From Bolinopsis microptera (Eukaryota > Ctenophora > Tentaculata > Lobata > Bolinopsidae): a stretch of DNA of 60,000 nucleotides. The number at the start of each line of letters is the position of its first letter. The stretch's first letter is position 1. This document shows, piece after piece, positions 39,130-50,475 of this stretch. The notes beneath the pieces were generated by a model. It was given only the letters and a program-made list of their open reading frames with translations. It ran no database searches and was not told where the DNA came from. Made by a program: the position numbers and the translations under genes. The DNA lies in NCBI RefSeq assembly GCF_026151205.1, contig NC_087072.1:17315669-17375668 (forward strand), written 5' to 3'.

Positions 39130-40960
39130 GTATTGGTATTGATATGATGTAGGCCTCCTACCACGCCACATCTTATCATAGTTGGTAACTGTGTATATTG
39201 TATAACCGTCCTGCAAGTACTGGTCAATATCACCACATCTCAGTGTTTGTAGCTTTACAATAAAAGGATGTACAATATCTTTCAGGTATTGGGACATTAG
39301 TTCAAATAAGTGCTAATAATCAAGGTATTCAGGCCAGGGTCATCCATCCAATTATGGTCCTCACCATTCGATTAAGAAGTAAGAATTTCAGTTTGTAACA
39401 CAATGGTGTTGCTACATAAGGTCTCAATTGTAGTTGCAGATAAATCAGAGACAATATATGCAATATACATAAAATATATAATACATAAAATATGCTGTAT
39501 CTTATTCATTATTCCTACTATACTGGTATGCTATTTCTATTTTCTCAAAAACATGCAAACTTACTTCTATTAAACCTGTACTCCCAAGTCTAATCCGAGA
39601 TCTACATTACTCCAAATATAACCATACAAAACTTGGCCATGTATCACTGAGAAACATAACGTTTGATTAACACAGGTCTTAGACGGCCACGCCCAAGAGT
39701 ACGAATAGCTAAGTAGAAGAAGTTTTAGAAGACCCTGTAAAGGAGGTCGCTCTTTCGTTTCAAGAAACCTCTAAATTCCACTTATCTGTGGTGAATAGTG
39801 TGAGTGAGCTTTTGAGGGAACACAAACCAATTAAATAATCTTCAGACAGTTGAAACTTCAAGAGTTCAAAGTGTTTAGGGGAATTATCCTGTGTCTAGAC
39901 ATTGTCACGTAGGAGACGGTTTTAGTAACTGTTTCTACACTATAGGCTTACGAATCCCTGTTACAAAATACTGTGGTTCATTGTGCTATGATAGATTAAT
40001 ATCTTATGTCTACCAGATTGTGCTATTTATAATTTAAATCAAAGAATATTGAACTTAACAGACGGCCTATATACGTGAATAAATCAACTTAATAACACCA
40101 GAATGTGTGTGTGTCTGTGTGTGTGTCTGTGTGTGTGTCTGTGTGTAATTTCCGAACGGTTATACAAAAAAAACGGTAATAGTTACGGGACTGGTTTTTT
40201 CGGTATAGTGCCGACAAAACTCTGACGAAGCCAATAAGCAAATTTTATAAAAATCGGCCGGTGGTAAGTGGTTTAATTGATGGTTTTGTACCACAAAATA
40301 TGTTACATAAAATGGCTTGAGAAGAACGGCAAGAGTTACGGGGCTAGCTCTCTCTCTCTCTGCATATGTAGCGTATATATTACATGGCGTATATATTACA
40401 TGGTCATATAATACTATAAACTTATTAGGGGAGGGAGTGCTCAAACGGTCTGTTTGGACTGTAGAGAGAGTTCATACTTTCATACGACAATGTAATGCAT
40501 GTTCACAAATATGATAGGCTGGTGTGGTGCATGGTGTTAAGGGTTAATTTCTATTGATTATTGATTAAGAATTACTATCTTTTAAGCATACTATTGGATA
40601 CGTGAGGGCACTCCGAATAGCATTGCTCGCCTAATCCGGGTTTTGACTCAGCGGGTAATTACTCCTACCCTTTTTAACTGCGGCAGTGAAATCCCGGCCG
40701 TAGGCCGGGTTACACTAGTGAATTAATAATGTCAAATATAATGCAGCACTATATCAATATATATTATTATTCAGAAGGCCCATACCATTATACAAGGAAC
40801 TTTAAAAGGTGCTATAACGGGTGCCTCAAACCATTATTATGCGACTGTAAGTAGTACACCACAATGGTACAGTTACCCATTACTTAATCGGCGAAGTTCG
40901 GAGATTGGCCCAAAATCTGCAGCTAACCTTGTCTGCATTTAAATCATTTAAATTGTATGA
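39130..40960. other. Gene-poor region with small tandem repeats
   Basis: A (GTGTGTCT)n run at about 40104-40145 is followed by two related phrases, ACGGTAATAGTTACGGGACT (near 40173) and ACGGCAAGAGTTACGGGGCT (near 40326), suggesting an old duplicated unit. No gene recognised. Confidence 0.4.
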
Positions 40961-41100
40961 TTAATATTTATATGTTAATCATCTTATGTACATGTTCATG
41001 AGTCGCTTTAAATGGCTTGAACTGAATCTTTGGATTTTTAGTTCTTTTTGGCTATAAAGCGATGTATAAATTTCTAGTTATTATTTGAATTATTATTATC
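40961..41100 (+). mobile_element. LINE/SINE 3' tail of L2/CR1 type
   Basis: The phrase GGCTATAAAGCGATGTATAA followed by a short ATT-rich tail, and the upstream ATGTACATGTTCATGAGTCG, match (reverse complemented) the segment at 54908-55035. A GCTATAWA...TATAAAT end plus ATT repeats is typical of L2/CR1-mobilised 3' ends. The 5' boundary is unclear. Confidence 0.65.
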
Positions 41101-42268
41101 TCAAAATTGGAAAGAGGCCGTAACTTCCTCACTGGCCTAGCTTAGGTCGGGTCTCACATTGTTCTGACCTAGGCACTAGGGCCCGTCTGCGGCTCGCTTC
41201 AATGAAAAGTAATACAATTAGAAGAAGTTAGCTCTGGCCTCTTACTATTATGATTAAGCAGACTTAGTTCAGTTTATATTCTAAAGTATATTCTCCGTAT
41301 TGTGTGGTAATAGCTTTACCTTGTGATCAAACTGGGCCACCGAGACGCCATTTTTTTACATTCTCCTGTATCTGTCCTGGTTCATTGTTACACAAATGAA
41401 TGGTTTTTATGTCTACACACATGACACAAGTACCTGTTCCGCACGACCCTGTTTAGTGTTTAAGTACTCTAAATCCCATTTCTTGGTAAACAAACCAACG
41501 GCTGATCTTTACGAAGGATTCTTGCAGCTATTATACGGCTACTTTTCATGGAACTTGGTGTGTAGAATTCCGGGAAAATGCCAATCATACCTACTACCTA
41601 GCCTGTACTATTTAAATTGTTGAAAGGTTCTAGAATCAGGAAGATTACGTTATATTTTCTGAATTCTGTACGGTACACTGTATCAAGGTAAAATAACTTC
41701 ATACCTTTCTTCTATTCTCTTGAATATAATAAAATTTCAAAGTTTGTCACTCACATGTATGTGGCGTACAGGTATTGTTAAATTACGAATGGCAATTTAA
41801 TCAGAGTGGGGCGGGCGTTGTTTTGTAAAACAGTACCAATTTTAGGAACCAACTGAAGTCCCTAATCATACTAACTACAATCCCCGCCTTTCACAAAGTA
41901 AAGACAATTAATTCGTTACATAACACAATGTTCCCTCACATCTTGTAACAACATAATTAACATTCCCTTCGTGCCCATATCTCTCCCCTGGCCTGTGTGT
42001 ATAAGCCCTGTCCTCCCAGTGAAATGTAATTAATATTATACCCAGGCTACTATATATATATATATAATATATATGTGTACCAGGATCTTGCCTTATATTA
42101 TATCGTGTAACAAAAGACTTCGCTGAATAAAATAATAGTTAATAAAGTTCCGTACCTTGAGAGACCAAGCTTTTAGTGATGTGGTGACACGTAGAGACGT
42201 AGCTTGTAGCACTCTCTTAAGCTTTTTGTGCGAGTTATTTAACGAACTCTGGGCTGTCGAAACTTGGA
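41101..42268. other. Gene-poor region
   Basis: No gene seen. A TA-rich run lies at 42050-42075. Confidence 0.4.
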
Positions 42269-42312
42269 GTTAACAGGCACGTGCTATTGGGTTAACAGGC
42301 ACGTGCTATTGG
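42269..42312 (+). repeat. 22-bp tandem duplication
   Basis: Two copies of GTTAACAGGCACGTGCTATT plus GG. Each contains the palindrome GCACGTGC, an E-box core. Confidence 0.95.
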
Positions 42313-42790
42313 GTTCTACCATATCCGACATTAGATCTGGTGTAAAATATCCACTCTGATGAGTGATGATGTGTAAAGTGTAACGAGGCTGCTGCTAGGA
42401 AGTAGTGGTAGGTATAATGGATAGTTAGTACAGGCTGGCTACGTGTTACCTCGTTATTTACATTACAAACCTGTACACACTCTACACACACTCCAGGCAT
42501 GTTTAACCCGCAGTAATTTAGCAATCATGAAAATAGTGTACCAGCAGAGAGAGAGAGAGAGAAAGAGAGAGTGTGTGTCGGGGAGCACCCTTCTAGAACA
42601 ATTAGTGCGCTCACCACCACACAGGGATCCACACAGCAATACAGCATAGCACCCCCACACACAGCCGGGGGACTCCGCATAATAGTATAATTATACCACA
42701 CAATAGAGGTGGGGAGGCCAGACACACACACAGTGTGAGCACTGTGTTATGTTATCCAGTATCTCGGACCAGAGGATCAGGAGGGTGTGA
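42313..42790. other. Non-coding spacer with GA and CA runs
   Basis: A GA run near 42545-42570 and short CA runs near 42655-42733. No gene recognised. Confidence 0.4.
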
Positions 42791-42936
42791 ATAGGATGGG
42801 TTATATCATATAACCCCTCCTACTCGGGTAGGTAGTGTGAGTAGGAGGGGTTATATCATATAACCCCTCCTACTCGGGTAGGTAGTGTGAGTAGGAGGGG
42901 TTTTATTATATAAATCCTCCTACTCGGGTAGGTAGG
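42791..42936 (+). repeat. 50-bp palindromic tandem repeat, about three units
   Basis: The period is 50 bp. Each unit contains the near-palindrome AGGGGTTATATCATATAACC / CCTCC followed by TACTCGGGTAGGTAGTGTGAG. The third copy is diverged (TTTTATTATATAAATCC). Confidence 0.93.
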
Positions 42937-42987
42937 TTCTACTAGTGAGTTCTAGGTAGGTGCGGTTCTACTCTGATGAGTGTTGCA

Positions 42988-43008
42988 CCCCCCCCCCCCC
43001 CCCCCCCC
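42988..43008 (+). repeat. Poly-C run (21 bp)
   Basis: Twenty-one consecutive C, followed shortly by a CT run (43021-43040). Length accuracy of such a homopolymer is doubtful in any assembly. Confidence 0.95.
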
Positions 43009-43040
43009 TAGCAGATCTCCCCTCTCTCTCTCTCTCTCTT

Positions 43041-44564
43041 GAGTCTCTCCCTCAAATAGTACATACTTAAAGCAGGGCGTTTGTTGCAGAGCAGGGAAGG
43101 AGCACCACCATAAACCTTGTAATATGTGTAACTTGGAGAGACTAAGGCTTTACTCTGGTGGCCTAATGATATAGTGGTAACATGGGTGTGTGTGTTAGCC
43201 TGACCCTATTAAATTGTAGGGCCACGTGCCACCTGCTCGCAAGAGAGAGAGGGAGAGAGAGAGAGAGTTCTACTCTTATTTAACGGGTTCTAACTTCTCT
43301 CCTCCCATTTAATGGTTGTGACCCTGGTCACTACCAGCCACATTACAAGACACACGATACCATTAATTGAACCCTATTTAATGGTTCTCCTCTCTTCTAG
43401 TAAGGTTTTAACTGTCGGTAGAGGTCTAATTCTTATTTAATGGGAGGGAACGTTACATGAGGGAAACATATTATCATTACTAAGAATCTTTTAATAACAT
43501 TGGACTTCATTTACTCTTACCACACATTGCAATATATTATTACACAGGATGTAAAATGACTGTAGTAGCTACTTGGCCTAGGTCACATCACCCTTAGTCG
43601 TTACTTAACAGAGCACAGTTAACTTCGCTCCGATTTCATTACAGTAATTCATTTCAGACATAAGGCTCGCGTCACAGTGTCGGCCTCAGAATCTACATTA
43701 TTTAAAGGTTATCGCTACAACTATAAGTTAATATTATCACCGAACCTTGCGAGAGTATCAGTTATATAATTATAGGTTTTAATATTTAAACCTTCATAAA
43801 ACATTATTATATTTATCATGATGAATGTTAAGTATTGTAATTCTACAAATTCATATGAAATTTGATCCACCTCTTTGGTGAAATAAAATGCTACATGTTT
43901 TAAAGTGGACTGAATTCGAATGTTCAAGTGTTAAATCTCATTCCTAAGGCCCGCCAAATTTTAAAATACCAATACATTTTATATCTCAATGTAGGTATCA
44001 AGACAAAATGTATAATCAAAGCATATTTAATAATAATATACTAATTCGGACCAAAATAATCTAGCAAATTAAAGGCAAATGAACTGTCACTCAATCATAA
44101 CTCATTTACCTCCAAGCCTAAAGTAATGCCGAATAATTGCTCGTGACGTTGCACTAAATTGTTGTTCCCGTTAACTCTCCAGCGAAATAAGATTGCAACA
44201 AGGCCCAGGCTGCTTGTGGAGGTTGTATTGCTTGCGGAGGTTGCACCTGTGGTCGCTGCTTTACTCACGTTGGGTTAAACGTGGCGTTAGTCTAACCTCG
44301 GTATAATGACAACGTTTATGTATGTGTTAAAAGGTTAAACTAGTCGTTTATATTACACGTGCAAATGACTCCCTTAATTAGAGGGTTCCTCCTCGCACCC
44401 CGCAACAAATTGTATGTGCAGGAGCTCGTATTGTAGCTAGAGTTTAATGTTTTGGTTTTGGGAACAGCCGAACATTACTAAAAATCATGTAACAAAAAAC
44501 ATTTACTTCCTTAATGTTTACATTAGCTGTTCAATTCTGGTCACCCATCATATCATCCGGGTGT
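43041..44564. other. Gene-poor region
   Basis: GA runs at 43242-43267; otherwise AT-rich DNA with no recognisable gene. The ATATAGTGGTAACATGGG motif near 43170 resembles a tRNA D-arm, but no B box follows. Confidence 0.4.
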
Positions 44565-44672
44565 ATCTCTATCCTCGAGATATTATCTTTACTCGGGAGA
44601 TATTATCTTTTCTCTGTCTTGAGATATCATCTCTATCCTGGAGATGTTATCTCTACTCTAGAGATGCTATCT
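44565..44672 (+). repeat. Degenerate 20-26-bp tandem repeat
   Basis: Five imperfect units of the type GAGATATTATCTTTACTCG / GAGATGTTATCTCTACTCTA, each itself nearly palindromic (GAGAT...ATCTC). Confidence 0.85.
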
Positions 44673-44875
44673 ATCTCATTATCTTGAGTGTCGCCTTTAC
44701 CCGACAACTCAAACTAAATTTCAGTGCGCTGTATTTTCTGTCTATCAGACAAATTACTTGATTGAGCAGTCAGCACCCTCAAACTAGGTGTCTGATATCA
44801 TCTAGATAGATACTGATAAAGTGTAGGAGATATAATAGGCCTAATGAGACAGGGTGTACGTCGTAAATCAGGTGC

Positions 44876-45690
44876 TACAGTGTGAGTGTTTACACTCAAA
44901 TACACTCTCGTTACCTAGTAACCTGTTATTGTGTGAGTGTTTACACTCAAATACACGCTCGTTACCTAGTAACCTGTCATTGTGTGAGTTTTTACACTCA
45001 AATACACTCTCGTTACCTAGTAACCTGTCGTTGTGTGAGTGTTTACACTCAAATACACGCTCGTTACCTAGTAACCTGTTATTGTGTGAGTGTTTACACT
45101 TAAATACACTTTAGTTACCTGTTATTGTGTGAGTGTTTACACTCAAATACACACTAGTTACCTAGTAACCTGTCATTGTGTGAGTGATTACACTCAAATA
45201 CACTCTCGTTACCTAGTAACCTGTTATTGTGTGAGTGTTTACACTCAAATACACTCTCGTTACCTAGTAACCTGTTATTGTGTGAGTGTTTACACTCAAA
45301 TACACTCTCGTTACCTAGTTACCTGTTATTGTGTGAGTGTTTACACTCAAATACACACTAGTTACCTAGTAACCTGTCATTGTGTGAGTGATTACACTCA
45401 AATACACTCTCGTTACCTAGTAACCTGTTATTGTGTGAGTGTTTACACTCAAATACACTCTCGTTACCTAGTAACCTGTCATTGTGTGAGTGTTTACACT
45501 CAAATACACTCTCGTTACCTAGTAACCTGTCATTGTGTGAGTGTTTACACTCAAATACACGCTCGTTACCTAGTAAGTAGTAACCTGTTATTGTGTGAGT
45601 GTTTACACTCAAATACACGCTCGTTACCTAGTAACCTGTTATCGTGTGAGTGTTTACACTCAAATACACGCTCGTTACCTAGTAATCTGT
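44876..45690 (+). repeat. 51-bp minisatellite, about 16 units
   Basis: The period is exactly 51 bp (starts at 44881, 44932, 44983 and so on). Each unit holds two small hairpins: GAGTGTTTACACTC (6-bp arms) and GTTACCTAGTAAC (5-bp arms). Because 51 is divisible by three, long open frames with a 17-residue period appear on both strands; I do not regard them as genes. Unit variants CTCTCG, CGCTCG and CACTAG form sub-blocks. An isolated 22-bp copy of the core lies at 47409-47430. Confidence 0.95.
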
Positions 45691-48600
45691 CATGTCATCA
45701 CCTTATTATCAAGTCATTGTTGCCTCTTTGCCTGCCCGTTCTCAAACCTCTCTCTGTTTAAAAGCTTACTCCCTGAGAAGTGAAAATATTTGAATAAAAA
45801 TGGCTAGGGATACTTGGTCACGGATAAGGTCACGTCAGGTATGCTCAGAAAAGCATTTATTTCCACTCAGACAAATTACACGTGTGGAGTGAGTAATTGG
45901 TGGTAACATTATCTCCTCCCAGTGGTATCCCTGCCACTGCACGGTCCAGTAGATGAAAGACACGGTAAAGGCGAGATATAGATCAATAGCGTCTCACAAA
46001 GACTAAAATTTAAAGATCGGAATTTGCGGCGAGTGTTGGAATGTGTCACTTGTTGGGTTATTCTCAATAGGGTTACTGTTCTCGTGCTTGATTCTAGCAA
46101 ACTGAAGGAGGAAGGTCGGCGCTCTTTGAGATTTATCGATCGAAAGAAGCCCTCGCCCGCCTTCTGAAGTGAAATAGGAGGCTTGATTTCAATGATAATT
46201 ATTCACTGGCCAGCCGAGTAAAATTTTCTAAAGGTGGTCTGGATCTTGTCTGAGGGGAGGCAGGGCTTCTCCTTGTTTATTAGCTCTATTAATGACATTC
46301 TAATTGCAACATTGCAAATGAATCTCAATTATGCAAAGATAAGACTTTCGACCACTTGAATGATTCTCTGCCGTCAGCAGAAACCCCAAAGAGAAATTCT
46401 AAGCATTATTGGCTAAATGCCCCGGAATATTCTACAGATAGAACTTGATTGGCTCCATAAAAATGCGATGCCAATAGTTCAATAACGATTGTTTCTAAAT
46501 ATGGATACGTACACACGGTCGTTCTAAATAATAGCTCAGAAAGTTGAATCTCGTGATATTAACAGTTAAAGCGTACGATTGGTTTAACATATAAATGTCT
46601 GTTGATATGTCCGGCCAAAGTGTACATGCTAAATATCGCCGTTTAGAACTGTTGATTACTGCTGTCAAATTCGTCCAACTTCAATCATTTAGTCATATTC
46701 AATCTAGAATTAATATACCGAGGCGAGTTCTAAGATCAAAGTTAATATTAATAAAACTTGTGGGAAGACTCAAAAATAGCGAAACTTTAGATCTAATAGC
46801 ATACCCTAGCAAAAACTATTTAGTTTCTGTGGTTGAAAAATCTTCCTTTGAACTATTGATCATGACAAATACGGTCAGATAAGACCTAGGGAACAAATTA
46901 ATAATAATTCTGAAGAAGTTCCAAAACTGGCAGAACTCATCAGTCCGATCGTGGACACCTGCCGAGTACAAAATAATCTAGCTTTTGCAGGATAATGTCT
47001 GTTCCCTTTGAATTCAAGATTGCTTTACTAAAGCAATGCTTTAGACTGTTTATAGTTGCTGTCAAATTCGACCAATTGCAATCATAAGTCATAACGTCGT
47101 ATCCAATCTTGAAATAATCTAGAAACAATTTGATAACAATTCCGGGGAATTATCAAAAATAGCTCAAACTTTGCGGCGGAGTACATTTCAGTTCCTGATA
47201 ACGCCCATTTGCTGGCGTGTCAAGTGGTGTATAATATACAGCACATATAATACATCCCAACAGGGAGTTCTAGATAATCACGTAATAATGATTGTAAGTG
47301 TGTGACCTCACTAGAAGTTACAACATAGCAATGACAGATGTTGGGGGATGATAGCGCGTCAGTCAGGACAATCCAGCGCCCAGTTGCGGCAAGGAAACAC
47401 GTGTCACACTCGTTACCTAGTAACCTGTCACGTGTCACTGATTTAAGAAGTTTTCCGGTGTTGTGGCGAATACCCAGGTCTCTATACATTGCACAACTCA
47501 TACCCTGCACATGTGTGATTGTGAAGCCTTGTTTTCCCCCGTCATTTATATCTAACTTAGTAATCCCCGAGGCTTTGCTCGGCGATGTCACTACTAAATA
47601 TATCCCACCCTCACAGAGCTACATGCGACTCTTTAACTCGTTCCAATCGGATAATTTGCCAGTGATTTTCGCTTGAGTCAATGTCAAGGTCCAATGATAC
47701 CTCTCATAATATGCAGGAATACTCCCTGGTTTATATTCTCTAGTCTGTCCACCAAATTCATTAACCTCTCTTCGCCACGTGACCGGAGAAATACGTTGGG
47801 AATGAACTTTATACCGCCCATGATTATAACTCAGCCTTCGTTTGGATAATGGTGAATTATACTATAAATATTAAACATTCCATGTGTGCAGCTGAGTTTA
47901 ACTCTGAATCAAACCATTCGTTACTTCCTCTGACGTCATGAATCATGTCTATGACATTTTGCAAAGTCCGTTTAATCGATCCCAACATACTGACGTCACC
48001 TAATCATAAAATCTCTTTAACGTTAAGCAACAACTTGCAATATATTGCTAAATCTGTTTCTTAGAAATATTAAGCATATTATGCTTTGCAGTTTGCACCT
48101 AGAAGCTTTATAATGTATAATATTAAGACGGTTCTTTGTTTTAAGGAAACAAAGGATTTGAGAGAGTTGACAATTTGTCCCTCATAGAGCTCTCACCCGC
48201 TAATAACAAGCCTCGGTTCATTTTACATGTACTGTACTGAAGTATGCGTCCAGATGAGCTGCTTTACATATCAATAGAACTGCTGCCGTACAAATAGAAC
48301 TGGATGGAACGGCGCCACTGGAACTCAGCCTTTACCATTATAACCCTTTACATCATCCCTAGCAGACGAGCTTGTAAAACCGTCCTACTTCGGAGCTGTT
48401 CACTAATTCCAGTAGACAGAGGAGGGAAATAGTTATGTAGTCTGAGAGCATGTGCAGTCTGTCACGTTTTAAGGAAAGGATTGTGATGAACGGTCCCAGA
48501 TACGGCCAAATTCAAGAGTTACCAGTCTACTGGTAGTTCGTTAAGTCAGACGTAGAGATAGGGAGAGAGGAAGAGAGGGAAATGAGGAGGGTTTATAAGT

Positions 48601-48731
48601 AGAAAAAATAGGATAGATTGTGATGTCAATGATCAGAATTAGAGTACAGAGAGACGCTAGGCAGCGATAATAAGACGCTGACATGCGACAAGCGATTAAA
48701 GAACCAGGAGAGAGTCAGAGAGTGGACATCT
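45691..48731. other. Gene-poor region with an old duplicated segment
   Basis: Segments near 46640-46800 and 47035-47180 are diverged copies of each other, sharing GCTGTCAAATTCG, CAATCAT, CAATCT and TCAAAAATAGC in order. The isolated minisatellite core at 47409 is here. Open frames at 46595-46882 and 47220-47676 match nothing I know. Confidence 0.45.
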
Positions 48732-48828
48732 GGTGTGAGTGTAATAGTGAGTATAATAGTGAGTGTAATAGTGAGTGTAATAGTGAGTGTAATAGTGAGT
48801 GTAATAGTGAGAGTTGCAGTGAGTGTAG
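48732..48828 (+). repeat. 12-bp tandem repeat
   Basis: About six units of AGTGAGTGTAAT with minor variants. Confidence 0.95.
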
Positions 48829-49752
48829 AATTGTATCCTGTGTGGCCTCCGTGGTTGTTCAGCAGGCTGTGATAATTCAACACGCGTAGTAACACAAAGA
48901 CTAATACAGAGAGTAGCACAATAGTTTATATACAACATCTAATTTATCCCTAAATCCCATGTGACAAATGCTTTTAAATAACCACGCTCCACACTGTTCT
49001 AATAAATATATTAGTGGTATTTATCAGCCCTTATTAGGACCTAACTTTTCTCCACCCCCTCAAATGACCAATTGAACAGCTTGAAACCCGAAAGTATTCA
49101 CACCTCTGTTTCGTACGGGGACGCTGGTTATTGGAGAATATCCTGAACAACAGATCAGAACGTCAGAGCGACGTCAATAGCCCGAATAGCAGCCGTAATG
49201 ATATAGTGTACATTAACGCAACACTCGGCCTCCACTACTCCAGTATACCACCTGGTGGCTGGCAGATAATTCACATTTGAGTAACTCTGGACTAATACAC
49301 GTAGAGAGAAGGCAGCGAGTACTGTGTACTGTAATATAAAGCTAGCATTTCCGTGCCCGACCGGAGTGTAGTATACATTTGGGAGATTGTTAGCAGTGTT
49401 CAACAATAAATTTAATTTATACTGTAAATGGTTAAAAGCTCGCAATCTTTGGTAATTTATCGTGATCTTATTTAGTGGAAGAAAGTTTTAAGTGTACCGA
49501 ATTATAAATGGATATACCGGGATATACAGTAGTATGTGAGACTCGATAAGTTTATTAAAAAGTCTACCCAGTGATCAGTAAATAAATAAAAAATACATAA
49601 AGTACATAAAGTGAGATAATGAACTAAAAAATGATAAGCGGGCCAACTAGATTCTGGAAAAGTTCAACGCGCATACATTTACAATTTACATGTTATGGAA
49701 TCAAAACTAGATCATATCGGGTGCTGAATTTTAAGCTCTCCAGAAAAAATAT
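48829..49752. other. AT-rich spacer
   Basis: No gene or repeat recognised. Confidence 0.4.
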
Positions 49753-49878
49753 GTGGCAGAGATGCTCAAATACACTAGCTTAGGTGGCAGAGATGCTCAA
49801 GTACACTAGCTTAGGTGGCAGAGATGCTCAAATACACTAGCTTAGGTGGCAGAGATGCTCAAATACACTAGCTTAGGT
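49753..49878 (+). repeat. 31-bp tandem repeat, four units
   Basis: Four nearly identical 31-mers containing GTGGCAGAGATGCTCAAATA and ACACTAGCTTAG. Confidence 0.95.
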
Positions 49879-50475
49879 GACCTGCCTCGCAAATACTTTG
49901 ACATTAGATCAAAATTATACCATATTAGTTTGATTTGTTCAGCCAATTGCAAACATTCATTAGATACGTTTCTTGAAATATTAAAAAGTGACAACCGGTA
50001 CTGATTACTAACCGAAATTGTAGCATGTAATATTATAATTCGGCTGCATTGTTTCAATACCATTAATTCATAAGTTACACGAACATCATGACGGTAGCGT
50101 AATTCAGAAGACCGCGCGCAGCACATAAAATTAACTGCGATATGCTGTGTGACAATTTGCGCGCTTTCTCGACGCAACGCATTAAAAGGGTCTACCGAGA
50201 GCAAGATTTCGAGCTCATGCGTTGTGCAAAGCACGCCGTTGTGACAATTCTGCTTAATGTAATTAAAATTAATTTACGTCGGGTATGTTACGTTCATTCA
50301 GGCTAGTTTTTAAACGGTTCTCTAATTTCCTTAATAATACAAGTATCAGATAACAAATTAAACTCCGTGATTAAATATAAAAATATTATACAAATACTCC
50401 ATATTACAAATATAATACCGATCGAGTGAACACATGAAATAACAACTGTCCTGCAATCTCAAAACTTTTTACATA
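49879..50475. other. 3' flank of CCT7
   Basis: AT-rich, with a GCGCGC-containing patch near 50110-50165. A 130-codon minus-strand frame here overlaps the 31-bp repeat and is unrecognised. The CCT7 3' UTR presumably occupies the right part; no clear AATAAA was identified on the minus strand. Confidence 0.4.

Noticed and set aside
42351-42390. CTGATGAG hammerhead-ribozyme-like cores here and at 42970, 57257 and 59870
   Set aside because: None has a pairing stem II followed by GAAA at the right spacing.
43160-43230. tRNA D-arm-like ATATAGTGGTAACATGGG
   Set aside because: No T-arm or acceptor stem pairing follows.
44876-45690. CRISPR-like array of direct repeats
   Set aside because: The units are contiguous with no unique spacers, and the genome is eukaryotic; it is a minisatellite.
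44854-45761. Frames of 60-223 codons with a 17-residue period
   Set aside because: The 51-bp minisatellite keeps frame by arithmetic on both strands; there is no unique sequence supporting a gene.
49842-50234. 130-codon minus-strand ORF downstream of CCT7
   Set aside because: Its end overlaps the 31-bp tandem repeat and no known domain is visible.
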